The notes: generated by a model from the letters alone, not told the origin. 50,225 nt of DNA from an uncultured Planctomycetota bacterium (GCA_902786505.1 CADACS010000007.1:1-50225), one strand, 5' to 3'. Counted from the first letter of the stretch, positions 18,100-26,744 are shown. Numbers and translations are program-made.

Positions 18100-18133
18100 T
18101 ATGAAAATATAACGCCCTTGCTGATAAAATCAA

Positions 18134-18530
18134 GAACGAAGAAGGTAAATAAATAAGTTTTTTAAAAAAGGTTTACCGGATATGACGTTTGTGCCGGTTA
18201 TTCCTTTTAACAAATATTCTATCGGCGATTTCGCGCGTCTTTTTACGTTAGCTGCGTGCAAACTTTAAATCTTACGGGGGACGCGCCGCGTTTCGGCGCC
18301 GGACGAGCGTTTTGCGAATAATTAAGCTCTCTTTTCTCTCTTACGCGACTATTATTTTCGATACATAACTTGACGTCAACCTGTTTGGAAAACTTTTTGA
18401 GAAAATTTTGGTTTTTTTTGAAAAAAATTTTTTGGAGAAAGATTCCGCAGGCGGTTATTGGCGCGCCGCGCCGCAAGACAGAGAAAAGGAGCCTTATGCG
18501 GCCGCGCCGAAGAAGGGCGGCCGTCCGAAA
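18134..18530. other. AT-rich gene-free stretch
   Basis: This region lies between the 3' end of the anti-sigma gene and the candidate small-RNA promoter. It contains long A/T runs (around 18400-18436) and no open frame with coding character. No terminator for the anti-sigma gene was seen directly after its stop, so its transcript may run to 17976. Confidence 0.4.
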
Positions 18531-20441
18531 TCAGTTTGTCTTTTCGCCGGCTTCTTTTTCGGGCGCGTTTTCAGGTTCTGGTTGAGGAGAAGGTTGGGGC
18601 GCGCCCCAAGCGGGCTGGGGGCCGGGATTCTGGAAAGGCTGCGGCTGCGCGTTGGGCGCCTGCGGTCCGGAACCCAGCGGGCCGTTGGGTCGCGGGCCTC
18701 CGCGCCAGCCGTTCGGATCGAACCTTCGCTGAGCCTGCATGACGCTCCAGTGCAGTCCGAGCAGGGCGGACCACGCCTTTTGCGGCGGATTAGACGCGAT
18801 ATATCCCTTAGCGCCTTCGGGCGCGCTGCGCAGCGTGTTCGCCAGATCTTCGAGCGAGACGTTTTGCGGATTGCTCATATCGAATCTGCCGAACGGGAAC
18901 GACTGCCGCATGCCGAAATTCTGGTTGTTGAACGGGCCCTGGAACGGGCGTCCGTTTCCGCCGTTCTGCTGACGGGGATTCCGGTTCGGGCGACCGTTCG
19001 CCGCATGTTCTTTGGCGTCGTTTTCCAGGCAGCTCAGCGAGACGAGGGCGCTCAGGACGGTCGAGCGTTCGTCGTCCGACTTCGAGCCCAGATAGTCCTG
19101 CGCGTCTTGCGACAGGAGCGCGATAAGATCTTTTTGCGGCGTATTGGCGAGGAAGTCGAAGACGCCTTCAACGTCGGAGTCGCCGTTGGGCTGGAGCCGC
19201 TTGGAACGGCGGTATTCGGCGTATTTTTCGTACAGGCGCGAGAGATCTTCGTCGCGCAGCGCTTCGGGGAGCGTGAGCCGGAACGCGACGATAACGGGCG
19301 ACTGCTCGTCCTGCTCCTGATTTTGCTGGAGTCCGTTTCCGAATTGCGGCCACGCGGGCTGGCCGGGCCGGTTCGACCGCTCGTTGGCGTTCCGATCGGC
19401 CGCGTTTTCGCCGCCGCGATTGAGCTGCGATCTGGCGAAGAATTCCTGCGTACGCCGGAACAGATCCTGCCTTTGGCGAATCGTTTCGATTCGCGCGGGG
19501 ATATCGGACGCGTAAAGTTCCTCGCGTTCGGCGTCGCTCACGGCGAACGTAATCCAGCGCGCGTACGCGTCGAGGGTCGACCAAAGCCGGTCGGCGTTCG
19601 GCGACTCGGAAATCTGCCGGTAGAGCGCGCGAAGCTTTTTCTGAGTCGGCTTGTCTAAACTCTCAAACCGCTCCTGGCGGCGATAGAACGAGCGGTCTTC
19701 TTTGAGCTCCTGATAGGTTTTCTCCGCGGGCGCCGTTTCGGACGCGGCGGCAGTATCCGGCGCGGGGCCGGAGAACGGCGCCGGATTTGGCGCGCCGGGC
19801 GCGGCGTTCGGCGCTCGGAACCGGTTGAACAGATTCGCTTCTTCTAAGGCGTAGAGATAGTTTATATCGTCGATCGCAACGAGCAGCGGGAGACGTTCGA
19901 CGACGCGGTAATCGCGCTCGCGCCTTTTTTCCACGCTTGGAAAGAGGACGGAAAAGAGAAGATACCCAATCGCGAACGCGGCGGCCGCGCCCGCAAGACC
20001 GACGGTTCGAAAGAGCTTTCGCTTGCGCGTTTCCTGCGCTTCGAGCGTTTTGAGTTCCGTCTGCGTTTCTGAATTGAGCCGGTCGACCGTCTTTTCCGTC
20101 AGTTCGAGGTCGGGGTCGTCCGCTTCGAGCGCCTCGAGCGCGTCCCATGCGAGGCGTTCCTCTTCGACGCGCGCTTTGAGTTCGGGCTGATTCGCGATTT
20201 TTGCTTCAAAGGCGCCACGCTCTTCGGGCGTGAGTTCGCCGTCGAGATAGGCCGAGATTTCCTCTTCAATCGGATCGACGGGTTCCTGCGCGTCTTCTTC
20301 TTCCGTCTGAAGCTCGAATCCGTCGTCGAAAAGGGCGCCGTCTTCCGCGGCGTTAAGCTCTTTGAGCGCCGCCGTTTCGGGGATGGCGGAATTCGTTCTC
20401 GCGCCGCCGTCGGTTATGCTGTCAGTGGGGAACCGTTTCAT
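18531..20441 (-). CDS. Large membrane anti-sigma factor-like protein with Pro/Gln/Asn-rich tail
   Basis: 636 aa. Residues about 58-115 (EEEISAYLDGELTPEERGAF...) match the pattern of the anti-sigma domain that binds ECF factors, but the zinc-binding His/Cys residues are absent. One membrane helix follows (about residues 146-170, VGLAGAAAAFAIGYLLF). The extracytoplasmic part of about 460 residues has helical Arg/Asp-rich stretches and an NGQ-rich segment near residue 480. A low-complexity tail of Pro, Gln, Asn and Gly runs from about residue 580 to the end. The start overlaps the stop of the ECF sigma gene by four bases (ATGA), so the pair is translationally coupled. It most likely sequesters that sigma factor at the membrane and releases it on an envelope signal; the signal is unknown. 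Confidence 0.85.
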   Translation of the reverse strand: MKRFPTDSITDGGARTNSAIPETAALKELNAAEDGALFDDGFELQTEEEDAQEPVDPIEEEISAYLDGELTPEERGAFEAKIANQPELKARVEEERLAWDALEALEADDPDLELTEKTVDRLNSETQTELKTLEAQETRKRKLFRTVGLAGAAAAFAIGYLLFSVLFPSVEKRRERDYRVVERLPLLVAIDDINYLYALEEANLFNRFRAPNAAPGAPNPAPFSGPAPDTAAASETAPAEKTYQELKEDRSFYRRQERFESLDKPTQKKLRALYRQISESPNADRLWSTLDAYARWITFAVSDAEREELYASDIPARIETIRQRQDLFRRTQEFFARSQLNRGGENAADRNANERSNRPGQPAWPQFGNGLQQNQEQDEQSPVIVAFRLTLPEALRDEDLSRLYEKYAEYRRSKRLQPNGDSDVEGVFDFLANTPQKDLIALLSQDAQDYLGSKSDDERSTVLSALVSLSCLENDAKEHAANGRPNRNPRQQNGGNGRPFQGPFNNQNFGMRQSFPFGRFDMSNPQNVSLEDLANTLRSAPEGAKGYIASNPPQKAWSALLGLHWSVMQAQRRFDPNGWRGGPRPNGPLGSGPQAPNAQPQPFQNPGPQPAWGAPQPSPQPEPENAPEKEAGEKTN

Positions 20442-21076
20442 TCGGGGCGTTTCCCTTCTTCGATATAGGGCGCGAGGATATCTTTTAAATTCATTCTCGC
20501 TCTGCTTAGGAGCGATTTAACCGCTTTCGGGGTCATCTGCATAACGTCCGCGATCTGCTGATAGCTCATGCCCTCGAATCTGGAGAGCAGAACCGCCTGT
20601 TTTTGCCGGGGATTGAGCGAGTCGATCGCGGCGCGGACAATCTCCTGCCGCTCGACCTTGGCGATCTTCTGCGTGGGAGTCGCGCCGCTGCGCGACAAGA
20701 CGCTCTCTTCGTATCCTACTTGAGTCGTTTGCGAATTTGGGGCGTTGACGTCGTTGAACAGGGTTTCCGGACGGCGGATCTTAGTGCGAATCGCGTTGAA
20801 CGCCACGTTGTGCGCGACCCGGAAAAGCCACGTGGAGAACCGCGCCTCCTGACGGTAGGTGGCGCGATGCTTGTATACGCGCATAAAGACTTCTTGCGTC
20901 AGATCTTCCGCAAGCTGCTGGTTCCCCAAAAAACGCAGAAGAAAAGAGTAGACCCGCGACTGATTCCGAGACATTAGCTCCTCGAACGCAAGCGCGTCGT
21001 TCGCCTGAACGGCCAGCATAAGCTGAGCGTCCACGTCGACGTTGGACGTGTCTTGTGACTTTTCTTCTGAGCTCAC
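20438..21076 (-). CDS. ECF-family RNA polymerase sigma factor (RpoE-like)
   Basis: About 212 aa from the preferred GTG start at 21076, which has AAGGA six bases upstream. A further GTG at 21124 would add 16 residues but lacks a ribosome-binding site. Region 2 includes FEELMSRNQSRVYSFLLRFLG, LAEDLTQEVFMRVYKH and the -10 recognition segment FSTWLFRVAHNVAFNAIR. Region 4 includes LNPRQKQAVLLSRFEGMSY and the helix-turn-helix YQQIADVMQMTPKAVKSLLS. It recruits RNA polymerase to a stress or envelope regulon (family knowledge). It is coupled to the overlapping anti-sigma gene and transcribed divergently from the alpha/beta hydrolase gene. Confidence 0.95.
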   Translation of the reverse strand: MSSEEKSQDTSNVDVDAQLMLAVQANDALAFEELMSRNQSRVYSFLLRFLGNQQLAEDLTQEVFMRVYKHRATYRQEARFSTWLFRVAHNVAFNAIRTKIRRPETLFNDVNAPNSQTTQVGYEESVLSRSGATPTQKIAKVERQEIVRAAIDSLNPRQKQAVLLSRFEGMSYQQIADVMQMTPKAVKSLLSRARMNLKDILAPYIEEGKRPE

Positions 21077-21263
21077 GGGGAATCCTTCGCCGCCGCGTTG
21101 GACCGTTCGGCGCGCGGCGTTCACGCATAAATACTGTCAGCTGGCGCCGCGGCGTTTGGGAAAGAATTCCCCGCGTTGAGTTTAACCCCGTCGCGGCGGA
21201 AAAGTTCCTCAGAGTGCGGCGTTTTGGCCCGATAAAAACGAATCGGCAATCTATTTGCCGTCT

Positions 21264-21290
21264 ACGGACGGTCCGTGTATTATACAAAAA
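21264..21290 (-). promoter_or_regulatory. Promoter -10 with overlapping inverted repeat, ECF sigma gene
   Basis: A leftward TATAAT (21284-21279) lies about 195 bp upstream of the sigma start. The matching -35 is poor (TTCAAA or GTTCAA, 15-16 bp upstream). Immediately downstream of the -10, spanning the expected start site, is the inverted repeat ACGGAC-N1-GTCCGT (21264-21276), placed as an operator would be. Confidence 0.5.
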
Positions 21291-21423
21291 ACGCTCCCGT
21301 TTGAACACCGAAAAAGAGTCTTTTTTTGGAGATTTTGTCCGGCGGCGCTCTTTGGCGCTTGCCGTTCCGACGCAGGACCGCAAAATTAAGACGTAACAAA
21401 ACGGACGCTGATCCGTTTAAAAT

Positions 21424-21429
21424 TATAAT
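21424..21429 (+). promoter_or_regulatory. Candidate -10 box of the alpha/beta hydrolase gene
   Basis: A rightward TATAAT lies 80 bp upstream of the hydrolase ATG. The -35 region holds no consensus hexamer but carries an inverted repeat ACGGA-N6-TCCGT (21401-21416), which shares its half-site with the repeat at 21264-21276. The remainder of the 21125-21509 intergenic region shows nothing else. Confidence 0.4.
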
Positions 21430-21509
21430 CTGCGCAGCCTGAAGTGAACGCTCGGGCACGGCGCGCGCGTTTTTTACATTTACGCAAGACGTCTACTCGG
21501 GAGCTTAAT

Positions 21510-22613
21510 ATGACGACGCAAGACGCCGAACTTCGTTCCGTTTCCCCTGTTCGCGGCAAGAGCCGCAAACTGCGTTGGATTTGTCTTTTCTTATGGACGG
21601 TCGCGGCTATGGTCGCAACCGTCTCCGGATGCAGCGCGTACGCCGCGTTTAAGATCAAGCAGGCGCTTGACAATTCGGGCTACTTTGAAGATTGGACGGA
21701 AGAGACCGACGGCGTCTCGGTCGAGAATATTCCTTACGGAGAAGAGGATTGGAATAAGATCGACCTCTATTTCCCGAAAGAACTTGCGCCGGAAAAATCG
21801 CGCGCGGCGTTCATGTACGTTCACGGGGGCGCGTGGGCAGGGGGCAAGCGCTCCGATATGAAAGGGTTTGCGCGCCGCATGACGAAGGCGGGCTACGTCT
21901 CCGGAACGATCGGCTATACGCTCTATAAAGAGCAGACGGCGAGCGACTATACGATTTTTAAGGTTCTCGACGAAATTGACGCGGCGCTCGCGAAACTCAA
22001 GGAGACGGCTGCCGAACGCGGAATCGAGCTCGACCGCGTCGCGCTTGGCGGCGATTCGGCGGGCGGGCACATTATCTCGCTCTACGCGTACGCTCGCGGT
22101 AAAAAGGCGCCGCTGCCGGTCGTTTTTATCGCGCCGCGCGTCGCTCCGATCGATTTCCACGCTAAGACGTGGAACCCAGTTCTGCCGCCCGAGTCGGTGG
22201 CGACCGTCGCCGCGCTCATGAATAAAGTCTCCGTCGAGGAGCTTTCCGCCAAAGACGTCGAGAATCCGGACGAGCGCGCCGAAAAGCTGATCGCCGCTGT
22301 TTCGCCCCTCTCGTATCTTACTGCGGAGAATACGATTCCGACGGTCTCGGCGTACGGCGGCAAGGATCCGCTCGTCGGGACGGGCCATTGCGCGGCGCTT
22401 CGCGAGCGATTTAAGGAGCTTGGCGCGAAAGAATTTGACGAATCCGATCCGTCCGACGCGTCGACGCCCGTTTTCGACTGCCTCGAATATCCGCATTCGG
22501 GCCACATGCTCGAAAGCGATCCCGATTACGCGCGCCGTTTCCACGAGCTCGTTCTGAAGTACGCGCAACGATATCTTGACGAACCGGTTGCGAAAGAATC
22601 CGCCGCGCAATAG
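21510..22613 (+). CDS. Membrane-anchored alpha/beta-hydrolase (esterase/lipase, HSL-like)
   Basis: 367 aa from the ATG at 21510, which has GGGAG seven bases upstream. An upstream in-frame GTG at 21444 is less likely. A cytosolic tail and one hydrophobic segment (about residues 22-48, ending in a Cys-containing SGCSAYAAF) act as signal anchor or lipoprotein-type signal. The catalytic core shows the oxyanion motif MYVHGGAW and the nucleophile elbow GGDSAGGH. An acid is likely within GGKDPLVG, and the catalytic His is in YPHSGHML. It hydrolyses carboxyl esters, substrate unknown; the neighbouring rhamnogalacturonan lyase makes deacetylation of plant polysaccharide one possibility, which is only inference. 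An intrinsic terminator follows. Confidence 0.92.
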   Translation: MTTQDAELRSVSPVRGKSRKLRWICLFLWTVAAMVATVSGCSAYAAFKIKQALDNSGYFEDWTEETDGVSVENIPYGEEDWNKIDLYFPKELAPEKSRAAFMYVHGGAWAGGKRSDMKGFARRMTKAGYVSGTIGYTLYKEQTASDYTIFKVLDEIDAALAKLKETAAERGIELDRVALGGDSAGGHIISLYAYARGKKAPLPVVFIAPRVAPIDFHAKTWNPVLPPESVATVAALMNKVSVEELSAKDVENPDERAEKLIAAVSPLSYLTAENTIPTVSAYGGKDPLVGTGHCAALRERFKELGAKEFDESDPSDASTPVFDCLEYPHSGHMLESDPDYARRFHELVLKYAQRYLDEPVAKESAAQ

Positions 22614-22661
22614 CCGCCTTGGCCGTTAGAACGCGGGCGCTCCCGCCGGCCTTATACAGAA

Positions 22662-22693
22662 GCCGCGCCTTGACTGCAGGCGCGGCGTTTTTT
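22662..22693 (+). terminator. Intrinsic terminator after the alpha/beta hydrolase gene
   Basis: A perfect GCCGCGCCT/AGGCGCGGC stem (22662-22670 with 22678-22686) is followed by a run of T, 49 bp after the hydrolase stop. Confidence 0.88.
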
Positions 22694-22712
22694 ATTGGGC
22701 GCGAACCGAACG

Positions 22713-24752
22713 TTATTCCAGCGAAATCGGGCGCGCCGGATCGTCGCCGCTTTCGAGCCGGTCGCCGTTGGGCGCGACGGCGAAGACGTTCGGACGCGGT
22801 ATTTCTTCGACGCCGAATCCGAGCGCGTAATCCAAGTGCGGCGGTTGGTTATAACCGACGTTCTGCCACGCGACCGCGAGCCGGTATTCGGGATTGTGCA
22901 TGAGGGTCGGGATCCGATAGCGCGTGGGAACGGTCGTCGTATAGACGCGGAACCCGGAACCGTCGGCAAGCGCGTAGACCGTTTCTTCGCGCCAGTCGCC
23001 AAAGAGATCCGCGTTGAGGAAGGGCGTCGCTTTTGTGCCCCCGTAAGAAACGCATCCGTCCGCTTTGAATATGACGTCGGCGCGGTTCGTTTCCGGATTG
23101 TACTTGTGAATCGAGATTCCGTCCTGCAGTTCCCGGCCGAGATCGCCGTCCCAGTAGCAGAAGAAGTTGACGGGCATTCTCGGGCTCGGACGTTCTTCGC
23201 CGGCCGCGGTTACGAATCTGCCGGCCGCCCACGATTCCGCGCCCGGCGTTCGCGGATCGACGTCGTCGGACGCGCCGCGGCCCACGTCGCGCCCTTGGAA
23301 CGGGAGGAACCAGAGGAGCTCGCCCGTTCGCGCGTCGCGCATATCAAACGCGGCCTCGCCGCTTTCGTGAACGGAGAAGATTTCCAAGCCGGGCCGATCC
23401 GGAACTAAATCGCCGACGTGCTGCGCGTCGCCGTGGAAGAGTTTCGGATAGCCGGGCGCGTGCGGATAGACGCCGGAAAGATCGTCGTCGAAGAGGGACG
23501 CGCCGTAGATAATTTCGTCTTTGCCGTCGTAGTCGACGTCGGCGACCGTTAGGCCGTGATTGCCGCGGCCGCGGTACGCGAAGTTTTCCGGTTGGCTCCG
23601 ATCGTCGGAGTCGAACGCCGCCTGAACTTTCAGCGCGCCGTCTTTGAATACGTAGGCGGTCAGCGCCGTTTTCGTATAGTATCCGCGCGCAAAGACGCCC
23701 GACGGCCGTTCGCCGTCGAGAACCGCGACCGCCGCGAGAAAGCGGTCGACCCGATTGCCGTAATCGTCGCCCCAGTCCCGTTTTAGACTGTCGCCGCGCG
23801 CGGGCAGATACCGCGCCGAGTCGAGCGCTTCGCCGGTCGCGCCGGAAAAGACGGTGAGGAATTCCGGGCCGGAGAGAACGCGGCCCGTCGCGTTGCGGAG
23901 ATCGGCGTTATTGTCGGCGGCGCGGATTTCCGGATCGCGCGACGCCTCGGAGACGAATTTTCCGGCCGCGTCTTTGGAGCCGGGCGCCGTTTTCATCATG
24001 ATTTCCGCTTTGCCGTCGAGATCGAAGTCATAGACGAGGAACGGGTTGTAGTGCGCGCCGGCGCGTATGTTGACGCCTAAATCGAGTTCCCAGAGTCTTT
24101 CGCCGGTCAGTTTGTACGCGGCGAGCCGGACGGGCGCGGAAAAGCCGTCGTGCGCGTTGTCTTTCGGATTGGATTCCCAAATGGCGACGATTTCGTACGC
24201 GCCGTCCCCGTCGAGATCGGCGGCGGACATATTCCCGAGCTGATAGCGCATCGGGCGGCTTTTCGGATCGCGGTCGTTCTTCCAGTCGGCGGGCCGTTCC
24301 GTTTTAATTTCGAGATACGGTTTCGCGAGCGGCCGCGCGGACTTCGAGACCGACGTTTTGCCGTTGGGCGCCATCGCCTCGACGTAATATTCCGAATCGG
24401 CGGTCCCTTGCGCGTCGAGATAGTTCGTCGCGGCGATCGGTTCTTCGGAAACTTTGACGCCGTCGCGGTAGAGATAGAATTTCGTTTCGTAGGGTTCCGT
24501 TCCCAAGAGCCGCCATGAGCAGAAGACGCCGTCGGGCGCGGCTGCGCAGACGAGTCCGCGATCAAGATATTCGACGCGCCGCTTTTCGACGGGCCGTTCC
24601 GTAATGAGCCGGCGCGTTTCCGCGACCGTTTCTTCGTTGACGGGCAGGACGGTTACGGCGTCGCTCCGACCCGGCTCCTGCGCCTGAATTTTGGGCGCGG
24701 CCGCCGCGGACAGCGAGAGAAGGAGGAGCAGAACAAGACGCGTCGGCTTCAT
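22713..24752 (-). CDS. Secreted rhamnogalacturonan lyase (polysaccharide lyase family 11)
   Basis: 679 aa from the ATG at 24752, preceded by AAAGGAGAA; an in-frame upstream start at 24782 would spoil the signal peptide. The signal peptide is MKPTRLVLLLLLSLSAAAA, with likely cleavage after IQAQ. The N-terminal beta-sandwich (VEYLDRGLVCA...GVFCSWRLLG) is followed by a beta-propeller with calcium-type loops (DLDGDGAYEI, DFDLDGKAEI, DVDYDGKDEI). The C-terminal PL11 hallmark is LFGDWREETVYALADGSGFR...TLMHNPEYRLAVAWQN. PL11 enzymes cleave the rhamnose-galacturonate backbone of pectic rhamnogalacturonan I by beta-elimination outside the cell. It stands alone: no SusC/D-like or other pectin genes are adjacent. 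Length is within the family range. Confidence 0.94.
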   Translation of the reverse strand: MKPTRLVLLLLLSLSAAAAPKIQAQEPGRSDAVTVLPVNEETVAETRRLITERPVEKRRVEYLDRGLVCAAAPDGVFCSWRLLGTEPYETKFYLYRDGVKVSEEPIAATNYLDAQGTADSEYYVEAMAPNGKTSVSKSARPLAKPYLEIKTERPADWKNDRDPKSRPMRYQLGNMSAADLDGDGAYEIVAIWESNPKDNAHDGFSAPVRLAAYKLTGERLWELDLGVNIRAGAHYNPFLVYDFDLDGKAEIMMKTAPGSKDAAGKFVSEASRDPEIRAADNNADLRNATGRVLSGPEFLTVFSGATGEALDSARYLPARGDSLKRDWGDDYGNRVDRFLAAVAVLDGERPSGVFARGYYTKTALTAYVFKDGALKVQAAFDSDDRSQPENFAYRGRGNHGLTVADVDYDGKDEIIYGASLFDDDLSGVYPHAPGYPKLFHGDAQHVGDLVPDRPGLEIFSVHESGEAAFDMRDARTGELLWFLPFQGRDVGRGASDDVDPRTPGAESWAAGRFVTAAGEERPSPRMPVNFFCYWDGDLGRELQDGISIHKYNPETNRADVIFKADGCVSYGGTKATPFLNADLFGDWREETVYALADGSGFRVYTTTVPTRYRIPTLMHNPEYRLAVAWQNVGYNQPPHLDYALGFGVEEIPRPNVFAVAPNGDRLESGDDPARPISLE

Positions 24753-24806
24753 AGCGTTCTCCTTTGCGAAAAGGGTTGACAAGCGTGGAGTTCGCGCCTT
24801 ACGGAC

Positions 24807-26492
24807 TCAGTCTTCTTTCGCGACGCGAACGACCTCTTCGACCGAGGTTATGCCGAGCCCGACTTTCTTCCAGCCGTTGTCGCGCAGCGTCGCCATGCCG
24901 TTGGCGCGCGCGACCTTTTTGACTTCGATCGACGGCGCTTTTTCGCCCGCCAGACGCCGGATATCGTCGTTCGGAATAAGGAGCTCGTAGAGCGCGACGC
25001 GGCCCGCGTAGCCCGTGTCGCGGCATTCGCGGCATCCGACGGGCCGGTAGATCGTTCCGGTCTCCAGCAGCTCTTTGGGGAAGTCGTGCGGGAGCTCTTC
25101 CGGCTTCGGTTTCCACGGCTGCTTGCAATGCTTGCAGAGCCGGCGCGCAAGTCGCTGCGCCATAATCCCTTCGACGGTCGTTCCGACGAGGAACGGCTCG
25201 ACGCCCATGTCGATCATACGCGTATACGCGCCCGCCGCGTCGTTCGTGTGAAGCGTACTGAAGACGAGGTGGCCCGTCATGGCCGCTTGGATCGCGTTTT
25301 CCGCCGTTTCAAAGTCGCGGATTTCCCCGACGAGCACGACGTCCGGGTCGTGACGCAGAATGGCGCGCAAACTGGCCGCGAACGTGAGCCCGACTTTCGT
25401 GTGGACCTGAATCTGATTGATCCCGTCAAGTTGGTATTCGATAGGATCTTCGGTCGTAATGATTTTCGTTTCTTCCGACTTAATTTCGTTGAGCGCGCTG
25501 TACAGGGTCGTCGTTTTACCGGACCCGGTCGGGCCCGTTACGAGAATAATCCCGTGCGGCAGGGCGATGAGCTTTCCGAACAGCCGGTAGACGTCTTCGT
25601 CCATTCCAATGCCGCGGAGCGTAAAGTTCATGCGGTCTTTATCGAGAATACGCATGACGATTCCCTCGCCGTGGAGCATGGGAATAATGGACACGCGCAG
25701 GTCGACCTCGCGGTCCTGAACCTTGAGCTTAATACGCCCGTCCTGCGGTATGCGCTTTTCGGCGATATTCAGGCGCGACATAATTTTAATACGGCTCACG
25801 ATCGCCGATTGGAACCGATTGATTTCCGGCGGCGTCGGCTGCGTTTGGAGAACGCCGTCGATGCGGTATCGGATCCGCATGCCGGTCTCCTGCGCCTCGA
25901 TGTGAACGTCGCTCGTGCCCGACTCGACCGCCTCGGTGAGAATGTCGTTAACGAGCTTAACGACGGACGCTTCCTGCGCGTCTTGCGCGTCGCCCTGATC
26001 CCAGTCGACGTCTTCGAGAATCTCGACGTCGCTCTTCTGCTCGATGAGGCCGTCGATCGTTTCCGCGCCGACCCCGAGCCGCGATTTAATGAGTTTGGCC
26101 AGTTCGTTCGGGAGCGCGACGACGGGCACGGTCGGAAGCCCGGTCGCGACGGAGACTTCGTCGACGACGGAGAGATCGAACGGATTGCTCGTAGCGACGT
26201 AGAGCGCGCCGTCCTTCTGAACGCCGAGCGGAAAGACGTTGCGCCGGTGGACGATCTTGGTCGGGAAGTCGACGAGCACGTCGTCGGGAAGCGTCGATTT
26301 CGTCAGATCGACGACTGGCAGCCCCAGTTTTTGCGCGATCGCCTTGAGTGCGATCTCTTCGGTTCTGGCGCCAAGCTGGTTGAGAATGGGCTGCTGGAGC
26401 CGCCCTTCCTCTTCGTATGAGGTTCGCGCGATTCGCAGTTGAACGGCGTTTAACTTTAAAGGTTTTGCTTCCGGTTCAAAAAAAACGAGCAT
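24807..26492 (-). CDS. Type II secretion / type IV pilus assembly ATPase (GspE/PilB family)
   Basis: 561 aa. The N-terminal GspE_N domain (about residues 30-150) includes LGLPVVDLTKSTLP. The catalytic domain shows the Walker A GPTGSGKTTTLYSAL, the Asp box TTEDPIEYQLDGINQIQV, the Walker B DPDVVLVGEIRD and the His box GHLVFSTLHTNDA. A tetracysteine zinc motif follows (CKHC...CREC). This hexameric cytosolic ATPase powers pseudopilus or pilus assembly. AAGGAG precedes the ATG. The other secretion genes are not adjacent, but a DUF1559 pilin-like protein lies 21 kb to the right. Its promoter overlaps that of the EF-hand gene head-on. The PL11 gene starts 54 bp downstream on the same strand. Confidence 0.96.
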   Translation of the reverse strand: MLVFFEPEAKPLKLNAVQLRIARTSYEEEGRLQQPILNQLGARTEEIALKAIAQKLGLPVVDLTKSTLPDDVLVDFPTKIVHRRNVFPLGVQKDGALYVATSNPFDLSVVDEVSVATGLPTVPVVALPNELAKLIKSRLGVGAETIDGLIEQKSDVEILEDVDWDQGDAQDAQEASVVKLVNDILTEAVESGTSDVHIEAQETGMRIRYRIDGVLQTQPTPPEINRFQSAIVSRIKIMSRLNIAEKRIPQDGRIKLKVQDREVDLRVSIIPMLHGEGIVMRILDKDRMNFTLRGIGMDEDVYRLFGKLIALPHGIILVTGPTGSGKTTTLYSALNEIKSEETKIITTEDPIEYQLDGINQIQVHTKVGLTFAASLRAILRHDPDVVLVGEIRDFETAENAIQAAMTGHLVFSTLHTNDAAGAYTRMIDMGVEPFLVGTTVEGIMAQRLARRLCKHCKQPWKPKPEELPHDFPKELLETGTIYRPVGCRECRDTGYAGRVALYELLIPNDDIRRLAGEKAPSIEVKKVARANGMATLRDNGWKKVGLGITSVEEVVRVAKED

Positions 26493-26595
26493 CGAGAGCT
26501 CCTTGCGCCAAGTCGAATTTTTAAACGTACGATTGGTACAACTGGGAAGGTGTGAAAAAAAATAGCGTGGAGTCTTGGAAAATTTTTGTGATAAC

Positions 26596-26624
26596 TTGCG
26601 AGACGCCCCCCTATCCTGTATACT
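26596..26624 (+). promoter_or_regulatory. Promoter of the glycine-rich EF-hand gene
   Basis: TTGCGA (26596-26601), 17-bp spacer, TATACT (26619-26624), rightward. The predicted start is near 26631, giving a leader of about 114 nt to the ATG at 26745. Confidence 0.75.
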
Positions 26625-26652
26625 ATTATAACAAGGGTCATAGTCGATTCAA
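26625..26652 (-). promoter_or_regulatory. Promoter of the gspE-like gene
   Basis: Leftward TTGAAT (26652-26647), 16-bp spacer, TATAAT (26630-26625). Its -10 box directly abuts the -10 of the rightward EF-hand promoter, so the two promoters face each other and their polymerase footprints overlap. Confidence 0.75.
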
Positions 26653-26744
26653 GTCGTCGCCGCAACCGGGCGCGCGTTTGTCGGTTCGTTATTTTCGCCG
26701 ATCGCCGCGCCAACGGAGCGCAGATTAGAAGAGGGACAAACAAA

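Noticed and set aside
18408..19658. Rightward open frame opposite the anti-sigma gene
   Set aside because: It starts in an A/T-run region without a ribosome-binding site and has Arg-rich shadow composition; the leftward gene is coupled to the sigma factor.
25086..26420. Long rightward open frame opposite the gspE-like gene
   Set aside because: Antisense shadow; the leftward frame carries all Walker and zinc motifs.
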